A stretch of DNA of 20,649 nucleotides from Patescibacteria group bacterium (GCA_023484645.1 JAMCZZ010000018.1:1-20649); one strand, 5' to 3'. Shown: positions 1 through 9,193, numbered from the stretch's first letter. Numbers and translations: made by a program. Notes: generated from the letters alone by a model not told the origin.

Positions 1-47
1 AAGCATAATGTTTTAAATAATTGATCATTTGATATTCATTTTAAATT

Positions 48-71
48 ACCCAAAGGGTCGCCATTAGGCGA
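48..71. other. Two small hairpins downstream of the cyclophilin gene
   Basis: Two adjacent inverted repeats lie just past the 3' end of the cyclophilin gene: ACCC-AAA-GGGT (48-58) and TCGCC-ATTA-GGCGA (58-71). The run of six A on the plus strand is on the wrong side for a minus-strand intrinsic terminator, so a termination role is not supported. The rest of 1-89 is plain AT-rich sequence with nothing recognisable. Confidence 0.3.
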
Positions 72-89
72 AAAAATTTAAATTTTAAA

Positions 90-746
90 TTATTTAAGTT
101 CTACGCTCTTAATAGTGATGCTGCTTAGCGGTTTATCATTTTCATCTACCGGCGCTTCTCCAATCAATTTAACCACTTCCATCCCCTTGACCACTTGACC
201 AAAAACAGTATGCTTGCCATCCAAATGCGGTTGCGGCTGGTCTGTCACGATAAAGAATTGGCTACCATTTGTGTTCGGACCAGAGTTAGCCATTGCTACC
301 GTCCCCGGAACAATTTTGTGGCTGTTTATCTCGTCCTCAAATTGATATCCAGGTCCGCCTGTCCCATCTCCGTTTGGATCACCTGTTTGGATCATAAATC
401 CTTTAATAACCCTATGCCAAGTTAAACCATCATAAAATTTTTGGTTGGTCAGTTTCTCAAAATTAGCAACAGTCTTTGGCGCATCCTCTTTATAAAACTC
501 AATCTCAATATCACCCATCGATGTATGAAGCACAGCAATGTCTCCGGCCTTAGTCATAATATTTCCTTTCATTATAAATGGGAAAGCTATAATCGCCAAA
601 AAGCAAATTATATAAATCCAAAAATCAATTCTTTTCCAAAATTTAAGCCATGGATTTTTTTCATAATAAATCTTTTCGAGCATCTCTTTGCGCTCAACTT
701 TTTCTTGTACAATCTTCTGTTTTTTTATTCTCGCTCTTTTTCCCAC
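90..746 (-). CDS. Membrane-anchored cyclophilin-type peptidyl-prolyl isomerase
   Basis: 218-aa protein. Residues 1-35 are basic and charged. One membrane segment follows at about 42-60 ([16 protein letters not shown]), and the cyclophilin domain runs from about 68 to 218. Family motifs are all present: [15 protein letters not shown] (Arg and Phe/Gln of the active site), NGSQFFI, and [10 protein letters not shown] near the end. The domain should face outside the membrane and catalyse cis-trans isomerisation of Xaa-Pro bonds in exported proteins; this is inferred from topology. The start is GTG at 746-744, preceded by AGGAGA with a rather short gap; the next candidate is Met22. It follows gatA on the same strand after 109 bp that hold an inverted-repeat element. 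Identification is sure; the start is less so. Confidence 0.93.
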   Translation of the reverse strand: MGKRARIKKQKIVQEKVERKEMLEKIYYEKNPWLKFWKRIDFWIYIICFLAIIAFPFIMKGNIMTKAGDIAVLHTSMGDIEIEFYKEDAPKTVANFEKLTNQKFYDGLTWHRVIKGFMIQTGDPNGDGTGGPGYQFEDEINSHKIVPGTVAMANSGPNTNGSQFFIVTDQPQPHLDGKHTVFGQVVKGMEVVKLIGEAPVDENDKPLSSITIKSVELK

Positions 747-768
747 AATTCTCCTAAATATTTACTGT

Positions 769-854
769 TATAGTTTAAGGTTTGTCGAATTTCGACGGTT
801 GCAAGCGCATGTGGCCTTGAGAGCGCCTAGAAATTAGATAAACCTTAAACTATA
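769..854. repeat. 86-bp intergenic element with 15-bp terminal inverted repeats
   Basis: A perfect 15-bp inverted repeat (TATAGTTTAAGGTTT at 769-783, its complement at 840-854) encloses 56 bp. Inside the left arm is a second palindrome, GTCGAATTTCGAC (784-796), and the centre holds GCGC...GCGC. It fills the gap between gatA and the cyclophilin gene and touches the gatA stop codon. It could be a MITE-like insertion or a large 3' hairpin of the gatA transcript. No T-run follows, so it is not a typical terminator. Confidence 0.6.
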
Positions 855-855
855 T

Positions 856-2220
856 TTATAAGGAAGGCCTTTTCAAATGATGATCGGTTGCATCTTGAAA
901 CGCACACCCGACATTTAGTATTGTCTCTTCACCCCACATCGGTCCGATCAACTGCAAACCAACTGGCAATTTATTCCCCCGCATTCCTCCGGAAGCAGGG
1001 GCGCCTGCTCCACCTTTGGTGGATGCGGCGTCTGTAAAGCCTGCAGGAATTGAAATCGCAGGCAATCCTGCTGGATTAGCGGGGACAGTCATTACATCAG
1101 ATAAATACATAGACAGTGGATCGGATACTTTTTCACCGAATTTAAAAGCAGGTGTTGGTGTTACTGGAGTAACTATTAAATCAACTTTTGAAAATACCTG
1201 ATCAAATTCTTTTTTAACTAAAGTACGCACTTTTTGTGCTTTCTTGTAGTACGCATCATAATATCCAGCAGAAAGAACATAACTTCCAAGCATAATTCTT
1301 CTCTTGGCTTCAGACCCAAAACCCTCAGCTCTTGATTTAGAATAAACTTCCTCTAGAATCTGGGAGTTACTTGCGTCTTGTTTCTTAATAGTCGAATGTC
1401 CATATCTAATACCATCAAATCTAGCCAAATTTGAGCTAACTTCCGCCGGCATCAAAATATAATAGACTGCTAAAGCATATTTGGCTGTTGGCAGTGAAAT
1501 GTCGACGACTTCTGCCCCCAAAGATTTTAATTGCTCAACCGCTTCTTCAATAACTTTATTTACTTTGGGATCAAGCCCTTCCCCAAAAAATTCTTTCGGG
1601 ATGCCGATCTTTAGTCCTTTAATATTTCTATTAATTGATTTGGCATAATCTGGCACATCTTTTTTTGAGCTGGTTGAATCGTACTTGTCCCAACCTGAAA
1701 GATATTTTAAAAGTATAGCAGAGTCCTCAACTGTTTTTGTCATTGGACCCACTTGGTCAAGCGAAGAAGCCATGGCAATAACACCGAAACGAGAAACTCT
1801 ACCATAAGTTGGCTTAAGGCCAGTAATGCCGCAAAAACTTGCTGGCTGACGAATTGATCCACCTGTATCCGTACCAATTGCAGCAATGCATTCATCTGCT
1901 GCTACCGCAGCCGCAGACCCACCAGAGGAGCCTCCTGGTACATTCTCTAGATTCCATGGGTTTCTGGTGGTAGAATCAAATTCTTTCGATGTTTTATAAG
2001 CGGAAGTTTCAGTTGACGATCCCATTGCGAATTGATCAAGATTAGTTTTTCCAATCAAAACCGCGCCTGCCTCCCAAAGCTTTTTTGTGGGAGTTGACTC
2101 ATTGATGGGTAGAAAGTCTTCTAAAATTTTTGAAGCAGCCGTAGTTCTAACGCCTTTTGTCAGGAATAAATCCTTCACCGCGATTGGAATACCGTCCGGA
2201 AGCAGGGGCGCCTGCTCCAC
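856..2220 (-). CDS. gatA: GatA, 3' portion (amidotransferase subunit A broken by tandem duplication)
   Basis: Downstream piece of the duplicated gatA. It carries the amidase domain from the catalytic-Lys motif GIPIAVKD through PGGSSGGS and [11 protein letters not shown] to the natural C-terminus (...HHLKRPSL), but lacks the first ~72 residues. The first codons of this open frame come from the duplication junction, and the only start is a GTG at 2220 with no convincing Shine-Dalgarno, so it may not be translated on its own. Nearly the whole frame (988-2196) is an exact copy of 2195-3403. The last 43 codons of GatA, including LPVGLQLIG, occur only here. Merging this frame with the upstream one after removing one 1,207-bp unit is in frame and gives 517 codons. 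Family assignment is certain; functional status is doubtful. Confidence 0.85.
   Translation of the reverse strand: MEQAPLLPDGIPIAVKDLFLTKGVRTTAASKILEDFLPINESTPTKKLWEAGAVLIGKTNLDQFAMGSSTETSAYKTSKEFDSTTRNPWNLENVPGGSSGGSAAAVAADECIAAIGTDTGGSIRQPASFCGITGLKPTYGRVSRFGVIAMASSLDQVGPMTKTVEDSAILLKYLSGWDKYDSTSSKKDVPDYAKSINRNIKGLKIGIPKEFFGEGLDPKVNKVIEEAVEQLKSLGAEVVDISLPTAKYALAVYYILMPAEVSSNLARFDGIRYGHSTIKKQDASNSQILEEVYSKSRAEGFGSEAKRRIMLGSYVLSAGYYDAYYKKAQKVRTLVKKEFDQVFSKVDLIVTPVTPTPAFKFGEKVSDPLSMYLSDVMTVPANPAGLPAISIPAGFTDAASTKGGAGAPASGGMRGNKLPVGLQLIGPMWGEETILNVGCAFQDATDHHLKRPSL
979..1028. repeat. Cloverleaf-like palindromic element inside gatA
   Basis: A nested inverted repeat in coding sequence: outer stem CCGCAT (979-984) with ATGCGG (1023-1028), then hairpin AGCAGG-GGCG-CCTGCT (994-1009), then CCACC-TTT-GGTGG (1010-1022). 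It encodes a Gly/Ala/Ser-rich stretch (roughly [19 protein letters not shown]) just before LPVGLQLIG, where GatA proteins normally have only a few residues. That suggests an in-frame insertion of about 20 codons. A second copy at 2195-2235 lacks the left outer arm because the tandem duplication begins inside the element. Confidence 0.65.
988..2196. repeat. Tandem duplication, unit 1 (1,209-bp match, period 1,207)
   Basis: First copy of a direct repeat with unit length 1,207 bp and a 2-bp overlap (TC at 2195-2196) between copies. I see no difference between the two copies in the parts I compared base by base, and their translations are identical. The left edge is the TCCGGA inside the gatA cloverleaf element. 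Because 1,207 is not a multiple of three, the duplication shifts the frame. Confidence 0.95.
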
Positions 2221-3616
2221 CTTTGGTGGATGCGGCGTCTGTAAAGCCTGCAGGAATTGAAATCGCAGGCAATCCTGCTGGATTAGCGGGGACAGTCATT
2301 ACATCAGATAAATACATAGACAGTGGATCGGATACTTTTTCACCGAATTTAAAAGCAGGTGTTGGTGTTACTGGAGTAACTATTAAATCAACTTTTGAAA
2401 ATACCTGATCAAATTCTTTTTTAACTAAAGTACGCACTTTTTGTGCTTTCTTGTAGTACGCATCATAATATCCAGCAGAAAGAACATAACTTCCAAGCAT
2501 AATTCTTCTCTTGGCTTCAGACCCAAAACCCTCAGCTCTTGATTTAGAATAAACTTCCTCTAGAATCTGGGAGTTACTTGCGTCTTGTTTCTTAATAGTC
2601 GAATGTCCATATCTAATACCATCAAATCTAGCCAAATTTGAGCTAACTTCCGCCGGCATCAAAATATAATAGACTGCTAAAGCATATTTGGCTGTTGGCA
2701 GTGAAATGTCGACGACTTCTGCCCCCAAAGATTTTAATTGCTCAACCGCTTCTTCAATAACTTTATTTACTTTGGGATCAAGCCCTTCCCCAAAAAATTC
2801 TTTCGGGATGCCGATCTTTAGTCCTTTAATATTTCTATTAATTGATTTGGCATAATCTGGCACATCTTTTTTTGAGCTGGTTGAATCGTACTTGTCCCAA
2901 CCTGAAAGATATTTTAAAAGTATAGCAGAGTCCTCAACTGTTTTTGTCATTGGACCCACTTGGTCAAGCGAAGAAGCCATGGCAATAACACCGAAACGAG
3001 AAACTCTACCATAAGTTGGCTTAAGGCCAGTAATGCCGCAAAAACTTGCTGGCTGACGAATTGATCCACCTGTATCCGTACCAATTGCAGCAATGCATTC
3101 ATCTGCTGCTACCGCAGCCGCAGACCCACCAGAGGAGCCTCCTGGTACATTCTCTAGATTCCATGGGTTTCTGGTGGTAGAATCAAATTCTTTCGATGTT
3201 TTATAAGCGGAAGTTTCAGTTGACGATCCCATTGCGAATTGATCAAGATTAGTTTTTCCAATCAAAACCGCGCCTGCCTCCCAAAGCTTTTTTGTGGGAG
3301 TTGACTCATTGATGGGTAGAAAGTCTTCTAAAATTTTTGAAGCAGCCGTAGTTCTAACGCCTTTTGTCAGGAATAAATCCTTCACCGCGATTGGAATACC
3401 GTCAATTTCACTTAAGATTTTATTGTTTTTTCTTCTTTCGTCTGAAGCCCTGGCCATCTCCAACGCTTTTTCCTTACATAGTGTAATATATGCTCCCACT
3501 TTTGATTCAACTTTATCAATACGATTAAAAACCGCTTCAGTTAGTTCTACTGAAGTAATTTCTTTTTTGGCCAATTTTTCACTCGCCTCTTTGATTGTAA
3601 GTTCGTTTAAATTCAT
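2147..3616 (-). CDS. gatA: GatA, 5' portion: aspartyl/glutamyl-tRNA amidotransferase subunit A, C-terminus replaced
   Basis: GatA is the amidase subunit of GatCAB, which converts Glu-tRNA(Gln) or Asp-tRNA(Asn) to the amidated form. Residues 1-474 match GatA: Lys79 in GIPIAVKD, Ser161 in PGGSSGGS and Ser185 in [11 protein letters not shown] make the Ser-cisSer-Lys triad with the expected 24-residue spacing between the serines. At residue 475 the frame runs through the duplication junction and ends after 15 unrelated residues, so the last 43 residues of GatA (with LPVGLQLIG) are missing. The start ATG (3616) is one base past the gatC stop codon, a clear translationally coupled pair. gatB is not in the window. 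The triad is complete, but loss of the C-terminal strand and helix probably harms folding. It may instead be an assembly error. Confidence 0.88.
   Translation of the reverse strand: MNLNELTIKEASEKLAKKEITSVELTEAVFNRIDKVESKVGAYITLCKEKALEMARASDERRKNNKILSEIDGIPIAVKDLFLTKGVRTTAASKILEDFLPINESTPTKKLWEAGAVLIGKTNLDQFAMGSSTETSAYKTSKEFDSTTRNPWNLENVPGGSSGGSAAAVAADECIAAIGTDTGGSIRQPASFCGITGLKPTYGRVSRFGVIAMASSLDQVGPMTKTVEDSAILLKYLSGWDKYDSTSSKKDVPDYAKSINRNIKGLKIGIPKEFFGEGLDPKVNKVIEEAVEQLKSLGAEVVDISLPTAKYALAVYYILMPAEVSSNLARFDGIRYGHSTIKKQDASNSQILEEVYSKSRAEGFGSEAKRRIMLGSYVLSAGYYDAYYKKAQKVRTLVKKEFDQVFSKVDLIVTPVTPTPAFKFGEKVSDPLSMYLSDVMTVPANPAGLPAISIPAGFTDAASTKGGAGAPASGRYSNRGEGFIPDKRR
2195..3403. repeat. Tandem duplication, unit 2
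   Basis: Second copy of the 1,207-bp unit described at 988-2196. It ends at GTC (3401-3403), after which the unique 5' part of gatA continues with AATTTCAC. The only shared junction bases are TC, so the event looks like microhomology-mediated or structure-driven rather than recombination between long pre-existing repeats. Confidence 0.95.
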
Positions 3617-3617
3617 A

Positions 3618-3929
3618 TTACTTACTCAAAGACTCCTGGCACGACAAAATTACCGTTTTCAAATTCAGAACAGCTTTCTTCTGAGCGTTTAATTTAATAT
3701 CCTCATGCGAAATACCGCTCTCTTCTACCTCGTCTTCTCGCAAGACATTCTTAAGCCCGGTAATATTCGCTGTTGGCTCTACATCTTTTGTATCAACAAG
3801 AGAAAGTTGCTCAACGTAGTCTAGTACAGAAGAAAGCTGTTCTGAATACAGCTTCTTTTCTTCATCGGTTAACTTTAACCTTGAGAGCTTTGCAATGTGT
3901 TCAATTTGAGAAATATCTAGCTTTGACAT
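3618..3929 (-). CDS. gatC: GatC: amidotransferase subunit C
   Basis: 103-aa protein of normal GatC length. The typical N-terminal helix pair is visible: [19 protein letters not shown], then [20 protein letters not shown], followed by VEPTANI and LREDEV. GatC wraps around GatA and GatB and stabilises the GatCAB complex that makes Gln-tRNA(Gln) or Asn-tRNA(Asn). It is directly followed by gatA with a single base between stop and start. No Shine-Dalgarno is visible; a -10 box lies exactly 6 nt upstream of the ATG, so the mRNA is probably leaderless. The gene is divergent from the STAS pair. The C-terminal ~25 residues ([17 protein letters not shown]) look less conserved. Confidence 0.95.
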   Translation of the reverse strand: MSKLDISQIEHIAKLSRLKLTDEEKKLYSEQLSSVLDYVEQLSLVDTKDVEPTANITGLKNVLREDEVEESGISHEDIKLNAQKKAVLNLKTVILSCQESLSK

Positions 3930-3935
3930 AATAAA

Positions 3936-3965
3936 ATATTAGCACTAAAGCAACTTGAGTTCAAC
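3936..3965 (-). promoter_or_regulatory. Predicted leaderless promoter of gatC
   Basis: On the minus strand: TTGAAA (3965-3960), an 18-nt spacer, then an extended -10, TGC-TAATAT (TAATAT at 3941-3936). Six nucleotides separate the -10 from the gatC ATG, so transcription should begin at or next to the start codon. Confidence 0.6.
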
Positions 3966-3978
3966 TGATTAAGTCGCT

Positions 3979-4007
3979 AGACAAAAGATTTTATTTGTGT
4001 TATAAAT
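3979..4007 (+). promoter_or_regulatory. Predicted promoter of the STAS gene pair
   Basis: TAGACA (3979-3984), a 17-nt spacer and TATAAA (4002-4007). It resembles the sigma-gene promoter: both read GACAAAA, then about ten bases, then GTG and TATAAATA. Predicted start near 4014 gives a leader of about 22 nt that contains the Shine-Dalgarno site AAGGAGGAA. Confidence 0.65.
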
Positions 4008-4035
4008 AGTTGGGTAATTTCAAGGAGGAAGGTAG

Positions 4036-4377
4036 ATGATCAATTTCAGGATTGACACAAGTGTAGTAAACGGCAGTTGCATGCTGTTCCCGATTGGGGA
4101 TGTAGATGCTTACACATCAAAAATCCTCAGGGATACAATCTTGTCTCATCTCAACAAAGGATGCGGCAACCTCGTGGTTAACTTTGAACACACGGGGTAT
4201 ATCGACAGTTCGGGGCTCGCTGCCTTGATAAGAGGACTGAAATATTCTCGCGACAAAGAAGGCAGACTGATTATTGTGGCCCGGCGAGAAGAAATCAGTC
4301 GAGTCTTCGACATCACAGGCCTGAACCGAGTCTTCAGCGTCTTCGACTCTGTCGATCTGGCAATGATGCCATCCTGA
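4036..4377 (+). CDS. STAS-domain anti-sigma factor antagonist (SpoIIAA/RsbV-like), first copy
   Basis: 113-aa single-domain STAS protein. The family signature GYIDSSGLAALIRGLK places Asp57-Ser58 where SpoIIAA-type proteins are phosphorylated by their cognate anti-sigma kinase. In known systems the unphosphorylated form binds the kinase and frees a sigma factor. The N-terminal strand and GDVDAYTSKILRDTI helix are also typical. The ATG at 4036 is backed by a near-perfect AAGGAGGAA. Base composition is clearly richer in G+C than the flanking gatC and ligA. It is followed at 4393 by a 54-bp hairpin repeat and then a second STAS gene. No anti-sigma kinase (HATPase) or PP2C phosphatase is in the window, so partners must lie elsewhere. 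Function as a partner-switch regulator is inference from the family. Confidence 0.9.
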   Translation: MINFRIDTSVVNGSCMLFPIGDVDAYTSKILRDTILSHLNKGCGNLVVNFEHTGYIDSSGLAALIRGLKYSRDKEGRLIIVARREEISRVFDITGLNRVFSVFDSVDLAMMPS

Positions 4378-4392
4378 GCCCCTACCCTGCAT

Positions 4393-4446
4393 TGAGGCAC
4401 CCAGCCTCAACTTACATATCGAATGGCCTCCGCCCTGGAGGTCATT
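4393..4446 (+). repeat. 54-bp two-hairpin repeat, copy A (after first STAS gene)
   Basis: Exact match to 4859-4912. It contains TGAGGC-ACCCA-GCCTCA (4393-4409) and TGGCCTCC-GCCCT-GGAGGTCA (4424-4444, one G-T wobble). It starts 15 bp after the first STAS stop codon. No T-run follows, so if it ends or processes the transcript it is not a textbook intrinsic terminator. A further hairpin, AGTGC-AAGA-GCACT (4458-4471), follows only this copy. Confidence 0.9.
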
Positions 4447-4485
4447 CCAAATACATAGTGCAAGAGCACTGGAAAGAAGGATGAA

Positions 4486-4845
4486 ATGTTTGGATTGGTT
4501 ACCAGACGGGTAGGTAACATCTTCGTCATTGACCTCGAAGGTGAAGTAGACGTTTATACCGCTCCGCAGTTGAGGCAAACAATCATGGAGCAGGCAACAA
4601 CAGATCCATGCCAGGTGGTCAACCTTACGAAAGTGGATTACCTTGATAGCACCGCCCTCGGTGTTCTGATCGGCGGATTAAGCTGCCTGCGTCAAGTGGC
4701 TGGCAATCTCGTCTTAGTCTGTTCCAGCACAGACCGGGTCCACCGAGCTTTGAAAAATACCGGAACAGACAAATTCTTCGATATCTATGATTCCGTCGAA
4801 GATGCAGTCTCCGCCATTAATGCTGAACCTCTGCCCGCAGCATAG
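4486..4845 (+). CDS. STAS-domain anti-sigma factor antagonist, second copy
   Basis: 119-aa STAS protein, a diverged paralogue of the upstream gene. The core signature is VDYLDSTALGVLIGGLSCLR, with Asp54-Ser55 at the phosphorylation position; the following residue is Thr rather than Ser, and Ala57 replaces the usual Gly. The helix EVDVYTAPQLRQTI matches the family. Start ATG 4486 has AAGAAGG just upstream (4474-4480). I see no separate promoter in the 108-bp gap, so it is probably co-transcribed with the first STAS gene through the hairpin repeat. G+C-rich like its partner. Convergent with ligA, whose stop lies 81 bp away. Two antagonists in tandem could serve two different kinases or form a graded switch; this is inference. 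Confidence 0.9.
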   Translation: MFGLVTRRVGNIFVIDLEGEVDVYTAPQLRQTIMEQATTDPCQVVNLTKVDYLDSTALGVLIGGLSCLRQVAGNLVLVCSSTDRVHRALKNTGTDKFFDIYDSVEDAVSAINAEPLPAA

Positions 4846-4858
4846 CAATCCTCAGTAG

Positions 4859-4912
4859 TGAGGCACCCAGCCTCAACTTACATATCGAATGGCCTCCGCC
4901 CTGGAGGTCATT
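4859..4912 (+). repeat. 54-bp two-hairpin repeat, copy B (after second STAS gene)
   Basis: Identical over 54 bp to 4393-4446, although the two STAS genes in front of the copies have diverged strongly. Hairpins are at 4859-4875 and 4890-4910. It lies between the convergent STAS and ligA stop codons. Confidence 0.9.
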
Positions 4913-4926
4913 TCGCTTATATAAAA

Positions 4927-6993
<2,067 letters not shown>

Positions 6994-7042
6994 GTGTTAA
7001 CATTATTGGCCGTTTTCTCCGTTCATCAATCAAGAAAATAGA

Positions 7043-7071
7043 TTGACAAAATTATAATAACAGTGTATAAA
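7043..7071 (+). promoter_or_regulatory. Predicted promoter of the sigma-factor gene
   Basis: Consensus -35 TTGACA (7043-7048), 17-nt spacer, TATAAA (7066-7071). It gives a start near 7078 and a leader of about 54 nt, which excludes the GTG at 7063 as a start codon because it lies within the promoter. Confidence 0.75.
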
Positions 7072-7131
7072 TACGATCATGGACTCATAGATTTACTAAA
7101 AAACAAAACGTCCAGAAGGGGTGGATTTCAG

Positions 7132-8025
7132 ATGGGAAACAGTTTGCTGGGATTAATAGAACCAGAAATAGAAGAAACACTAGCCGAAACTTCTGACATC
7201 GGCGATTCGATGGGTATGTATCTCACTCGAATCGGCAGGCGGCCCTTACTGGGGACCGAAGAAGAACGAGAACTGGCGCGTAGGACCATCAAGGGTGACC
7301 AGAAGGCCAAACGCAAGCTTATCGAGTCGAACCTGAAACTCGTGGTGAGCGTGGCTAAGGTATACTCTCGTTCGGGCCTGCCTTTGCCGGATCTCATTCA
7401 GGAGGGCAACATCGGCCTTATTAAGGCCGTGGATTCCTTCGATCCGGAGAAGGGGTTTAGGTTCTCAACCTATGCCGTCGCTTGGATCAGACAGGCCATA
7501 ACCCGTGCTATTGAACGCCAGGGACGCGCTATAAGGGTGCCAAGCTACGTAGTTCAATCCATCAGAAAGCTCCATAAAGTGGACTCGGACTTCCAGAGCG
7601 AATACGGAAGAGAGCCCACAGTGGAGGAACTGTGTGAGCGAACGCAGATGTCGAGGGAGAAGGTATTGCGTTTGCTCGAGGCGTCGGAGGCACTCGTTTC
7701 GTTGGACGAAGGACTGAAAGATGGCGACGACACGTCGCTTCTCGAACGGTTGAACGACTTACACGCGTCCAACCCTGAGGATGACACCCTGCATAGGGAA
7801 GGGCTCGAAATCTTAAGCCAACTTATGTCCTGGCTCAATCCTCAGGAAAAACTGATTATCGAGAAGCGCTTCGGCCTGGCGGATGGGATGACCTCGACTC
7901 TACAAGAAATAGGTCAACACCTCAATATCACCAGGGAACGTGTCCGACAGCTCGAAGCTAGAGCACTCAAGAAACTGCGAACAGCAGTGACAAGGAACTG
8001 GCTCGAAACCTACTTCGAGGCTTAA
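7132..8025 (+). CDS. Sigma-70 family RNA polymerase sigma factor (group 1/2 type)
   Basis: 297-aa protein from ATG 7132, chosen because AAGGGGTGG precedes it and the frame further upstream overlaps the promoter. Regions: 1.2 at about 25-58 ([20 protein letters not shown]), 2.1-2.4 at about 65-130 ([31 protein letters not shown]), 3.0 at about 131-155 ([10 protein letters not shown]), 4.1-4.2 at about 236-285 ([20 protein letters not shown]). Region 1.1 is absent. Gln121 and Thr124 ([10 protein letters not shown]) match the -10-reading residues of RpoD. Unusually, the WW pair that helps melt the -10 element is A117-W118 (YAVAWIRQ). G+C-rich, divergent from ligA, with its own terminator. Whether this is the primary or an alternative sigma cannot be settled here; the nearby STAS genes make an alternative, partner-switch-controlled role possible. 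Confidence 0.92.
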   Translation: MGNSLLGLIEPEIEETLAETSDIGDSMGMYLTRIGRRPLLGTEEERELARRTIKGDQKAKRKLIESNLKLVVSVAKVYSRSGLPLPDLIQEGNIGLIKAVDSFDPEKGFRFSTYAVAWIRQAITRAIERQGRAIRVPSYVVQSIRKLHKVDSDFQSEYGREPTVEELCERTQMSREKVLRLLEASEALVSLDEGLKDGDDTSLLERLNDLHASNPEDDTLHREGLEILSQLMSWLNPQEKLIIEKRFGLADGMTSTLQEIGQHLNITRERVRQLEARALKKLRTAVTRNWLETYFEA

Positions 8026-8045
8026 TATCTCTCTCCCAACGCACC

Positions 8046-8086
8046 GGCTGCATGCCAATGTCTAACGACGGTATGCAGCCTTTTCT
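8046..8086 (+). terminator. Intrinsic terminator of the sigma-factor gene
   Basis: An 11-bp stem, GGCTGCATGCC (8046-8056) with GGTATGCAGCC (8070-8080), one G-T wobble, 13-nt loop, followed by TTTTCT. It begins 20 bp after the sigma stop codon. Confidence 0.85.
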
Positions 8087-8104
8087 ATAATGTGTATTCT
8101 AACA

Positions 8105-8133
8105 TTGTAAAATTCACTATTTTGTAATAAATT
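8105..8133 (+). promoter_or_regulatory. Possible promoter of the structured RNA
   Basis: TTGTAA (8105-8110), 17-nt spacer, TAAATT (8128-8133). Moderate match only; predicted start near 8139-8141. Confidence 0.4.
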
Positions 8134-8138
8134 AAAAA

Positions 8139-8290
8139 TGACGCAAATTGAGGCAACAAAACCTTGAACAGCGGCGGGAGAATCTCCCAAACCAGAGCAG
8201 AAGCGGAAGCATCCATAATACAAACAATAGAGTTCTTTGCTCTGGTAGAACCGAAGGACGTGCTGAGCGGCGCACGTCCTTCTCCTTTTA
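8139..8290 (+). ncRNA. Candidate structured small RNA between the sigma gene and htpX
   Basis: About 150 nt with a possible promoter in front and a strong terminator behind. Predicted helices: GGGAG-AAT-CTCCC (8175-8189 region), a perfect 9-bp helix ACCAGAGCA (8191-8199) with TGCTCTGGT (8238-8246) closing a 38-nt loop, and the terminator stem. The sequence is more G+C-rich than htpX. I do not recognise it as tmRNA, RNase P RNA, SRP RNA or a known riboswitch, and no plus-strand gene follows for a riboswitch to control. A nine-codon frame (ATG 8138, MTQIEATKP) precedes the helices, but it has no Shine-Dalgarno. A small-RNA gene is the best reading; a short protein gene is less likely. Confidence 0.5.
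8253..8290 (+). terminator. Intrinsic terminator of the candidate small RNA
   Basis: Perfect 11-bp stem GAAGGACGTGC (8253-8263) with GCACGTCCTTC (8272-8282), 8-nt loop, followed by TCCTTTTATT. It works for the plus strand only; read on the minus strand past htpX it lacks a T-run. Confidence 0.8.
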
Positions 8291-9187
8291 TTAGCTCAAC
8301 TTTCTTAAAGCAGCGACTCGCTCCTCAATTGGAGGATGAGTGGAGAATATTTTTGATAAATATGATTGTTTCTTGCCGAGAGGATTTGAAATATACATAT
8401 GAGCCGTCGCGCTACTAGCATTTTTCATCGGAGCTTTGTACTCTGAAATTTTCTCTAGAGCAGACGCTAATCCATCGGGATACCGAGTCAAAGACACCCC
8501 TGAAGAATCAGCTAAAAATTCCCTTTTTCTTGAGATGGAAAGTTGAATTAAAGTTGCAGCAATCGGAGCCAATATGGAGGCAACGATCGCTATAATGAGT
8601 AATATTAATTGAATTTGGCCGCCGTTATTATCGTTGTCCCTTCGGCCGAAACCAAACATTCTTGATCGTAAAAAGAAATTGGATAATATTGCCACTACCC
8701 CTACCAGCACAACAATAATGGTCATTAGGCGTATATCATAATTATTAATATGGGAAATCTCGTGAGCAAGAACTCCAGCTAGTTCTGAATCTGACATAGT
8801 GTCTAACAAACCGCTCGTAACCGCAATTGAAGCATGCTTAGGATCCCTTCCGGTTGCGAAAGCATTTGGAGCAGGATCATCAATAATATAAACTTTTGGC
8901 ATCGGGAGACCTGCAGTAATGCAAAGATTCTCTACTGAATTCCACAATCGAGGACTTTCTTTCTTTTGAATTTCTCTGGCGCCGGAGATTGATAAAGCGA
9001 TTTTATCACCAGAATAATAACTAACCATAGCTTGGACAACGCTTACTATTACCGCAACCCATAAAATAATTGGAGAGTTAAAAACTTGAGAAAAAAGCCA
9101 GCCTAGGAGAATTACAAAAATTAAGAAAAGCCCCATAAAGAGCACTGATTTTCTTTTGTTTGATGCTATTTGATCGTAAAAAGTCAT
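8291..9187 (-). CDS. htpX: HtpX-like M48 membrane zinc metalloprotease
   Basis: 298-aa protein of normal HtpX length. Membrane segments lie at about 14-33, 38-56, 153-172 and 192-215. The zinc site is HEISH (His142, Glu143, His146) with the third ligand Glu223 in KREFLADSSGV. HtpX cleaves misfolded or damaged membrane proteins on the cytoplasmic side. It is the last gene of a run with lemA and a small membrane protein; lemA and htpX are neighbours in many bacteria. Only 6 bp separate it from the upstream gene, so it is co-transcribed. The stop codon lies right beside the terminator of the convergent small RNA. Confidence 0.95.
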   Translation of the reverse strand: MTFYDQIASNKRKSVLFMGLFLIFVILLGWLFSQVFNSPIILWVAVIVSVVQAMVSYYSGDKIALSISGAREIQKKESPRLWNSVENLCITAGLPMPKVYIIDDPAPNAFATGRDPKHASIAVTSGLLDTMSDSELAGVLAHEISHINNYDIRLMTIIVVLVGVVAILSNFFLRSRMFGFGRRDNDNNGGQIQLILLIIAIVASILAPIAATLIQLSISRKREFLADSSGVSLTRYPDGLASALEKISEYKAPMKNASSATAHMYISNPLGKKQSYLSKIFSTHPPIEERVAALRKLS

Positions 9188-9193
9188 TTTCTC

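Noticed and set aside
856..3616. Two separate functional gatA paralogues
   Set aside because: The copies match wherever compared and their translations are identical; they share one 5' end and one 3' end, and collapse to one normal gene, so this is a duplication within a gene and not a paralogue pair.
4117..4578. Minus-strand open frame across both STAS genes
   Set aside because: It is the mirror of two well-supported STAS genes and shows no domain; open antisense frames are expected in G+C-richer coding sequence.
7063..7131. In-frame GTG at 7063 as the start of the sigma factor
   Set aside because: It lies within the TTGACA-N17-TATAAA promoter, and the ATG at 7132 has a good Shine-Dalgarno and matches the expected N-terminus.
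8139..8290. 6S RNA or SRP RNA
   Set aside because: There is no long terminal stem with a central bubble as in 6S RNA, and no SRP domain IV pattern such as GGAAGCAGCC with its symmetric loop.
8164..8418. Plus-strand TTG-started open frame of 84 codons
   Set aside because: It runs through the terminator and into the antisense strand of htpX, has no Shine-Dalgarno, and its first half is better explained as structured RNA.
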